A DNA stretch of 64,000 nt from Nocardia abscessus NBRC 100374 (GTDB lineage: Bacteria; Actinomycetota; Actinomycetes; Mycobacteriales; Mycobacteriaceae). A program made the position numbers and the translations under genes. Each line of letters starts with the position of its first letter. Position 1 is the first letter of the stretch. Shown piece after piece: positions 58,691-64,000 of the stretch. The notes under the pieces are model-generated. The model worked only from the letters and a program-made list of their open reading frames with translations, was not told the DNA's origin and did not search any database. The stretch spans positions 62,001 to 126,000 of the forward strand of contig NZ_BAFP01000139.1 of assembly GCF_000308455.1 (NCBI RefSeq). The letters are read 5' to 3'.

Positions 58691-59568
58691 CGGTCGACCT
58701 CCCTGGTCGGACGGACCAGCCGAACGTAGATCGCGATGATGACGACGATCAGCGCGAAGTTCAGCACGCTCATCGCGGCGGCGGTGTCGATCTGCTGGTT
58801 CTGCCGGATGAGCTTGAACGTGAGCGTCGTGGTGGTGTCCGCCGAGAATCCGGCGATGCTGCCGGTGATCACCTGCAGGATCGGCAGCGAGTTGAACACG
58901 TTGATGATGTTGATGATGGTCGCCACCGCGATGGCCGGACGCAGCTGCGGCAGGGTGAGATAGCGGTAGCGCTGCCACGGGCCCGCTCCGTCGACGCGAC
59001 CCGCCTCATCGATCTCGGCCGGAATGGATTGCAGTCCCGCCAGAATCGTGTAGGTCGTGAAGGGCACCGAGACGAACACCGCGACGCCCATCGCCACGAG
59101 GAACGCCGGCGTGGGCTGTTTGGTGAAGCCGTAGCCGCGGTCGAGCAGGCCGATGTCGACCAGGAACCGGTTGGCGATGCCCACGTCCGGATCGAGCATG
59201 TAGTAGAAGATCGTCGTCGTCATCACCACCGACGCCGCCCACGGCACCAGGATCGCCATCCGCACCGCGGTGCGGCCGGGGAAGTCCTTGTTCAGGAACT
59301 GCGCCAGCGCCGCGGACAGCACCAGGGTGAGCAGCACGACGCCGACCACCCAGACCACGGTGTGGACCAGCACCGAGCCGAGTTCGGAGATCCCGAACAG
59401 GGTGCGGTAGTTGGCCAGTCCGGCGCTGCCCCGGTCCTGGCCGTAGGCGCTGAGGTCCCTGGTGCTGGTCCACACCATGTAGCAGGCCGGGAAGGCGACG
59501 ATGGCCGCGATCAGGACCAGCGACGGCCCGATCCAGGGCAATGCCGCCAGTATTCCTCTGCGCCGCAC
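58687..59568 (-). CDS. Carbohydrate ABC transporter permease (MalF type)
   Basis: A 293-residue permease of the MalF/LacF type with the EAA loop EIDEAGRVDGAGPWQRYRYLTLPQLRP. No ATPase gene is in the operon; in actinobacteria such importers often share a common MsiK-type ATPase, which would have to lie elsewhere. It starts right after the binding-protein stop. Confidence 0.94.
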   Translation of the reverse strand: MRRRGILAALPWIGPSLVLIAAIVAFPACYMVWTSTRDLSAYGQDRGSAGLANYRTLFGISELGSVLVHTVVWVVGVVLLTLVLSAALAQFLNKDFPGRTAVRMAILVPWAASVVMTTTIFYYMLDPDVGIANRFLVDIGLLDRGYGFTKQPTPAFLVAMGVAVFVSVPFTTYTILAGLQSIPAEIDEAGRVDGAGPWQRYRYLTLPQLRPAIAVATIINIINVFNSLPILQVITGSIAGFSADTTTTLTFKLIRQNQQIDTAAAMSVLNFALIVVIIAIYVRLVRPTREVDR

Positions 59569-59569
59569 G

Positions 59570-60820
59570 TCAATTCGCGGCTTCCTGGATCCGGCGCAAT
59601 ACCTGCGCCGGATCCGCGCCCTGCCCGATGGTGCCCATCTGCTGGCGGATGGCGCCCTGCGCCGCGGCCCACTTCGGGTTGTTGCTCGGGTAGAACCGCG
59701 CCACCGGCAGCGTGGCGGCGAATGCCTTGGTGACCGGGTCGTCGGCGAGCGCCGTCGCCGCGCTGTGGGTGATCGGGATGAAGCCCTCGTGCTTGACGAA
59801 GTCGGCGTAGACCGCGGCCGAGTAGAAGTAGTCGAGGAACTTCTTGATCGACTCCGCCTTCCTGCCGTCCTTCTTGAACGCCATCAGGTGATCGGCCACG
59901 CCGAGGGTGACCGGCGTGCCGGTCTTGGTCGGCGAGGGCGCGGTCGCGTACCGCAGACCGGGGTTCTTCGCGGTGATCTGGCCGATGGTGGGCGGCAGCG
60001 CCTCGATCATGCCGATCTTGCCCTGGATGAAGGCGTTGATCACGTCCTTGCGGTCGGTCGCGCCCGGATTCGGCTGGGTCGCACCGGCGTCGATGATCTC
60101 GCGCATGGCGCGCACCCCCTCCAGGTTCTGCGGGGTATCCACCGTGATCCGGTCGCCGTCGGCCCAGGAGCCGCCCGCGCCGAAGGTCCAGATGGAGGTT
60201 TCGCCCTGCGCCTCCTCGCTGCCCAGCGGCAGGCCGTACCCGGAGACGCCGCCGCCGAGCGCCTGGATCTTCTTCGCCGCGTCGGTCAGCTCGGCCCAGT
60301 TCTTCGGCGGCCGGACGATGCCCGCCTTCTCGAACAACTCGGTGTTGTAGAACAGGGTGCGGGTGGAGGCGAACAGCGGCAGCGCGTATTGCGTGCCGTT
60401 CAGCGCCGCGTTCTGCGCGAAGGCGGGCTGGATGTCGGCCAGCACCGGCGCGGAGACGATCTCGGTGGCCGGGTAGAGCAGGCCGTCGCTCGCGAAGCCG
60501 GCGTAGGCGTCGATGTTGAGGATTTCCGGGGTGGTCGACTGGGACTGCAGTTTGGTGCGTACGACGTCGTTGATCGAGTTCCACGACTCCATCTGCACAT
60601 TGACGGTGATTCCCGGATTCTGCTTCTGGAACTCGGCGACGATGCCTTCCCACAGCGCCTTGGTGCCCGTGGCGCCGTCGCTGTAGACCGGGGCGAGGAA
60701 ATTGATCGTGGTATCGGAGTCCGCGGCGTCTTTCGAACCGAACCCGCAGGACGAGAGGGCCAGCGCGACGCCGGTGACCATCGCGACTCCGGCAAGCACG
60801 CGGTGGAATGGTCTTTTCAC
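59570..60820 (-). CDS. Sugar ABC transporter solute-binding lipoprotein
   Basis: A 416-residue extracellular binding protein (family 1). The signal peptide ends in a lipobox LSSC near residue 25. The mature domain shows a KALWEGIVAEFQKQNPGITV opening and a LMAFKKDGRKAESIKKFLDYF region typical of sugar binders. An N-acetylated amino sugar is the likely ligand from the downstream divergent genes. An operator-like triple repeat lies 93-142 bp upstream. Confidence 0.93.
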   Translation of the reverse strand: MKRPFHRVLAGVAMVTGVALALSSCGFGSKDAADSDTTINFLAPVYSDGATGTKALWEGIVAEFQKQNPGITVNVQMESWNSINDVVRTKLQSQSTTPEILNIDAYAGFASDGLLYPATEIVSAPVLADIQPAFAQNAALNGTQYALPLFASTRTLFYNTELFEKAGIVRPPKNWAELTDAAKKIQALGGGVSGYGLPLGSEEAQGETSIWTFGAGGSWADGDRITVDTPQNLEGVRAMREIIDAGATQPNPGATDRKDVINAFIQGKIGMIEALPPTIGQITAKNPGLRYATAPSPTKTGTPVTLGVADHLMAFKKDGRKAESIKKFLDYFYSAAVYADFVKHEGFIPITHSAATALADDPVTKAFAATLPVARFYPSNNPKWAAAQGAIRQQMGTIGQGADPAQVLRRIQEAAN

Positions 60821-60912
60821 GAGCAGAACCTTTCAGATTTACCCACCCCGCGCCAGCGCAGGCGCCGATGATGGGAGGACGCACCGTCCGTGCAGCTGAA
60901 TGTAGCTCGAAT

Positions 60913-60962
60913 TGTGATCATATGTGACCGATTTGATCGTAAATTTGACATGAACGATCACA
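60913..60962. promoter_or_regulatory. Three TGATC-type repeats in the amino-sugar divergent region
   Basis: TGTGATCATATGTGA (60913-60927), TTTGATCGTAAATTT (60932-60946) and, inverted, TGTGATCGTTCATGT (60948-60962) lie between the divergent binding-protein and SIS genes in an AT-rich stretch; TTGACA at 60945-60950 may be a -35 toward the SIS gene. Binding by the DeoR protein is inferred. Confidence 0.6.
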
Positions 60963-60980
60963 TGGAGTGAAGCTGTTCCG

Positions 60981-61892
60981 GTGCCAACGCCTGCCGACCA
61001 CACGCCGGAACCGCATCTGGCCACCGAGGTAGCCACCCAACCGGACGACTGGACGCACGCCGCGACCGTCGCCGCCGACCACCACGCCGCACTGCCGAGA
61101 CCGGGCGAGAAGGTAGCCCTGATCGGCTGCGGTACTTCGTATTTCATGTCCCGCGCGATCGCGGCGCTGCGCGAGGGCGCCGGCCTGGGGGTCACCGACG
61201 CCTGGCCCGCCAGCGCGGTTCGCGATCGCGGATACGACCGCTACCTGGTGATCTGCCGCTCCGGCACGACCACCGAAGTGGTGCGTGCCATGCGGGACAT
61301 CCCGGCGCGCACGCCGCGCGCGGTGATCTGTTCCAGCCCCGGCACACCCGTCCTCGAACTGGGCGATCCGATCCTCATCGACCGGGTCGACGAGCGATCG
61401 GTGGTGCAGACCCGCTTCGCGACGACCACCCTGGCCATCCTGCGCAGTCACCTGGGCGAAGAACTGGCGCCGGTGATCGCCCAGGCGCGCGCGGTGCTCG
61501 CCGAGGATCCCGCCGAGTCACTGGCCGCGGTACGCGGCGCCGAGCAGATCAGCTTCGTCGGCACGGGATTCGCGGCGGCCATCGCCGAGGAGGCCGCGCT
61601 CAAGCTGCGCGAATCCTGCCAGTCCTGGACCGAGGCGTACCCGGCGACCGAGTACCGCCACGGGCCGATCGCCATCTCGGCGCCCGGCCGCGCGGTCTGG
61701 GCCTTCGGGCCACTGGAGCCGGACTTCGCCGACGACGTCGCCGCCACGGGAGCGCATCTGGAGCACCGCGACATCGACCCGATGGCGGACCTGCTCCGAG
61801 TGCACCGGCTCTGCCTCCTGCGTTCCGCCGACCTGGGCCTCGACCCCGACCACCCACGCGGCCTGAATCGCTCGGTGGTCCTGAAGTCGTGA
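60981..61892 (+). CDS. SIS domain phosphosugar isomerase/deaminase
   Basis: A 303-residue protein with two SIS domains, as in the isomerase half of GlmS and in AgaS/FrlB. The sugar-phosphate loops are LIGCGTSYFMSRA, CRSGTTTEV and the C-terminal YRHGPIA motif with the preceding catalytic Glu region TEAYPATE. It has no glutaminase domain, so it probably deaminates or isomerises an amino-sugar phosphate. The start GTG 60981 has only a distant GGAG. It is divergent from the sugar importer and is followed by the ROK and nagA genes, a coherent amino-sugar pathway. Confidence 0.9.
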   Translation: MPTPADHTPEPHLATEVATQPDDWTHAATVAADHHAALPRPGEKVALIGCGTSYFMSRAIAALREGAGLGVTDAWPASAVRDRGYDRYLVICRSGTTTEVVRAMRDIPARTPRAVICSSPGTPVLELGDPILIDRVDERSVVQTRFATTTLAILRSHLGEELAPVIAQARAVLAEDPAESLAAVRGAEQISFVGTGFAAAIAEEAALKLRESCQSWTEAYPATEYRHGPIAISAPGRAVWAFGPLEPDFADDVAATGAHLEHRDIDPMADLLRVHRLCLLRSADLGLDPDHPRGLNRSVVLKS

Positions 61893-62130
61893 TCGAAGGC
61901 GTGCGGTGAATACCGGCCGGGGCCTGGTCTCGTCGGTCGGTGGCACGACATCACCGCGGGCCGCGCGTGCACCGGCGCGGGAGTTTCCACGAACTACTGT
62001 GCCGAGAATGGGAAGCGAACAGCCGCGGACGCCGCCGGGCTCCGGCGTGTCCGGACCGCGCACCGGGGGAACGGACGGCGCGTTCCGCGACGACCGCCCG
62101 GCCGCGCGCCGGGGTTCGACCGGGCAGCCC

Positions 62131-63078
62131 ATGATCGGCACAGCGGCGGGCACCTCGGCGCTGCCTGGCGACGCGCTCGTCCTCGGCTTGGATGTCGGCG
62201 GAACCACCATCAAAGGCGAGGTCACCGACACTATGGGCGCGGCGCTGACCGTGGGCGCGGTCGCCACGCCGTACGGTCCGGCCGCCTTCGACGCGATGGG
62301 CGAGCTGGGTGAGCGATTGCTCGCAGAACTGCCGGAATCCGACCGGCGTCGCGTCCGCCGCGCGGCCGTCGTGCTGCCCGGCATCGTCGACACCGCCCGA
62401 TCGATCGCGGTGTTCAGCAGCAATGTCGGCTGGCGGGACGTGCACGTCGGCGACCGCTTCACCCACCGCTGGGGTCTGCCGACGCTGATCGAACACGACG
62501 TCGCCGTGGCCGGGTGGGCGGAGTGGCGGTACGGCGCAGGTCAGGGCTACGACAATGTGTGCGTCGTCATTCTGGGCACCGGCATCTCGGGGACCCTGTC
62601 GGTCGGCGGACGGTTGGTGCGCAGCAGCTACGGGCAGGTCGGCGAGTACGGGCACGTGCCGGTGCGTGGTGCGGGCGGGTTGCCCTGCCCCTGCGGCAAT
62701 ACCGGGTGCGTCGAAACGGTCGCGTCGGGAGCGGCCATCGCGCGAGCCTACACCCGCCGCACGGGGCGCGAGATCGCGGGCGCCGCAGACGTTTTCGCTC
62801 TGGTATCCACAGACCCCGACGCGGCGGCCGTGGTCGAGGACGCGGTGGACGCACTCGCCGACGGGCTGGTCGGCATCGTGCACGCGGCCTGTCCGGAACT
62901 GGTCGTCCTCGGCGGCGGACTAGCCGGAGCGGGCGCGGCACTCACCGACCCACTGCACCGAGCCCTGGCTGCCCGCCTCCGCCTGGTCCCCCCGCCACGA
63001 GTGGTGCTCGGCCGATTCGGCGCCCGCGCTGGCCTAGCTGGCGCCGCCCTGTTCGCGCGCCAGGGGGCACTGACATGA
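62131..63078 (+). CDS. ROK family sugar kinase
   Basis: A ROK kinase of about 315 residues that phosphorylates an (N-acetyl)hexosamine. The ATP loop LGLDVGGTTIKGEV lies near the N-terminus; the catalytic Asp is in LIEHDVAVAGWAEW; the zinc motif is GHVPVRGAGGLPCPCGNTGCVE. The N-terminus is uncertain: an open frame goes back to GTG 61906, but that adds 75 low-complexity residues; ATG 62008, just after a TACTGT box, is a third option. The 62131 start gives the family's normal length. It stands between the SIS gene and nagA. Confidence 0.88.
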   Translation: MIGTAAGTSALPGDALVLGLDVGGTTIKGEVTDTMGAALTVGAVATPYGPAAFDAMGELGERLLAELPESDRRRVRRAAVVLPGIVDTARSIAVFSSNVGWRDVHVGDRFTHRWGLPTLIEHDVAVAGWAEWRYGAGQGYDNVCVVILGTGISGTLSVGGRLVRSSYGQVGEYGHVPVRGAGGLPCPCGNTGCVETVASGAAIARAYTRRTGREIAGAADVFALVSTDPDAAAVVEDAVDALADGLVGIVHAACPELVVLGGGLAGAGAALTDPLHRALAARLRLVPPPRVVLGRFGARAGLAGAALFARQGALT

Positions 63079-63546
63079 CGTCGCCTGCGAAACCGCCGAT
63101 CCGGGGACACATGCGCCACCTTCGACAATGGCTGGGCGCCGATATTCGGGACCGGCTCGATGACGTGCGACCATCAACCCGGCGGCCCGCCTGCGGCACA
63201 GCCGAACCGCGCTCCCGCCGGACCTGGACCCGCCCGTCCGGCAGCACCTCTTCTGCACACAGGGAGGACCCGGCGTGAACAGCGCGTGTGAAACCGACGA
63301 TCCGGGGACACCTCCCGTCCGCGCGTGTGACGCTCGACGACGTGGTGACGACTTCCGCGACTCGAATCCGGCCGGTGCGAACTTGCACCCGGCGACGCAC
63401 CGCCTCGGGCCCCTCGCAGCCGCCGCACTCCAGTTCACCGATCGTCGCGCATGGTGGACGCGTCCTCCGACGTCGCAGCCGGACCCCCTACTCGCCGACC
63501 GGTCCCGCACGGCGCGCACCCAAATCTCGGGCCGGGAGGCACTGAC
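63079..63546 (+). pseudogene. Decayed partial copies of the nagA 5' end
   Basis: The gap before nagA holds two degenerate relatives of its beginning. The first, from about 63066 (GGCACTGACATGAC, identical to the nagA start context at about 63537), reads IRGHM and then LRQWLGA, matching nagA's IRGR and FPQWRAA with the middle deleted. The second, from about 63288, reads IRGHLPSARVTLDDVV and RIRPVRT against nagA's IRGRIVSASVALDDGVV and RIEAVRS. Neither is a full gene. They look like old tandem duplications. No other gene is supported in this stretch. Confidence 0.65.
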
Positions 63547-64000
63547 ATGACAGCACACATCGAACTGATGATCCGGGGCCGCATCGTCTCCGCGAGCGTC
63601 GCGTTGGACGACGGCGTGGTGATGGTCTCCGGGGACCGGATCGAGGCGGTTCGGTCGTTCCCGCAATGGCGCGCGGCGCATCCCGGTTTACCTGAGCCGC
63701 CATTTTCTGGAACCGTGCTGCCGGGGCTTGTGGATATTCACAATCACGGCGGGTTCGGGTATCGGTTCGACAGCGTGCACGGCGCACAGGCCCGGAAGGC
63801 GGCGCAATCGCATCATGCGCACGGCTCGACCACGGTCGTGGCGAGCGTGGTCACCGGTCCCACCGCGGAGATGGTGGCGCAGACGGCTGCCCTGCGCGAA
63901 CTCGCCGAGGAAGGCGTGCTCGGCGGCATCCATATCGAGGGGCCGTTCCTCTCGCCGGCGCGATGCGGGGCGCAGGACCCACGATTCCTGCGCGACCCCG
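63547..64000 (+). CDS. nagA: N-acetylglucosamine-6-phosphate deacetylase, N-terminal part
   Basis: The first 151 residues of an amidohydrolase that deacetylates GlcNAc-6-phosphate; the gene runs off the right edge. The metal-binding LPGLVDIHNHGGFGYRFD (about residues 58-75), the GSTTVVASVVTGP strand and the GGIHIEGPFLSPARCGAQDP motif are diagnostic. The ATG at 63547 follows GGGAGG by about 8 bases. With the ROK kinase (making the 6-phosphate) and the SIS protein (acting on the amino-sugar phosphate) it forms a catabolic route for N-acetyl amino sugars. Confidence 0.93.
   Translation, partial: MTAHIELMIRGRIVSASVALDDGVVMVSGDRIEAVRSFPQWRAAHPGLPEPPFSGTVLPGLVDIHNHGGFGYRFDSVHGAQARKAAQSHHAHGSTTVVASVVTGPTAEMVAQTAALRELAEEGVLGGIHIEGPFLSPARCGAQDPRFLRDP

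Overview
The window is GC-rich, densely packed actinobacterial chromosome, most likely from Nocardia or a close relative in the Nocardiaceae. The evidence is a heparin-binding haemagglutinin (HbhA) with a Lys/Ala-rich tail, PPE/EspG-type ESX genes, DUF2505/DUF2516/DUF2993 proteins, a mycobacterial-type isocitrate lyase, and gene order shared with Mycobacterium tuberculosis. Read right to left, aceA-fadB2 (Rv0467-Rv0468) and then TetR-DUF445-HTH-hbhA-DUF2516-deoC-DUF2505-murB-L,D-transpeptidase (Rv0472c to Rv0483) keep the M. tuberculosis order, with many accessory genes inserted.

Layout. 1-16.4 kb: cell-envelope and housekeeping core (L,D-transpeptidase, murB, two DUF2505 paralogues, a methyltransferase, a solitary AbiEi-type protein, a DUF2993 protein, deoC, a GNAT, purU, a hydrolase, the hbhA operon, DUF445, TetR, an ABC1 kinase, an enoyl-reductase-like oxidoreductase and a methyltransferase). 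16.4-32.9 kb: small regulator-target modules. Several TetR/GntR genes sit beside visible palindromic operators. The stretch also holds a three-gene ESX substrate/chaperone cassette, PPK2, an LLM oxidoreductase, an esterase, a DsbA-like/VKOR oxidative-folding pair, an HtrA-like protease, an alcohol dehydrogenase, an AI-2E family exporter and a TPR protein. 33-38.4 kb: a MetE homologue without the zinc ligands, fadB2 and aceA. 38.9-55.2 kb: a purine-degradation supercluster (xanthine dehydrogenase, 8-oxoguanine deaminase, urate oxidase, HIU hydrolase, OHCU decarboxylase, allantoinase, allantoicase, a malate-synthase-fold DUF6986 protein, MocA-like and XdhC-like molybdenum-enzyme accessory proteins, and an NMT1/TauA-type ABC transporter). 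55.3-64 kb: pnuC, then an amino-sugar locus (DeoR and TetR regulators, a sugar ABC importer, a SIS isomerase/deaminase, a ROK kinase, nagA).

How they work together. The purine genes form a near-complete route from guanine-type purines and xanthine to urate, allantoin, allantoate and ureidoglycolate. The DUF6986 protein may handle the glyoxylate end. A shared element of about 38 bp, built on GTAAC/GCAAT blocks, lies upstream of both the xanthine dehydrogenase operon and the ABC transporter operon, which links the transporter to purine use. The amino-sugar genes import, phosphorylate, deacetylate and isomerise or deaminate an N-acetylated sugar.

Most unusual observations: the MetE homologue with three of four zinc ligands replaced; the shared purine/transporter element; decayed partial copies of the nagA 5' end just upstream of nagA; a degenerate tandem repeat of about 48-50 bp between puuE and alc; and the orphan ESX cassette. 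No tRNA, rRNA, insertion sequence, prophage or CRISPR array was seen.
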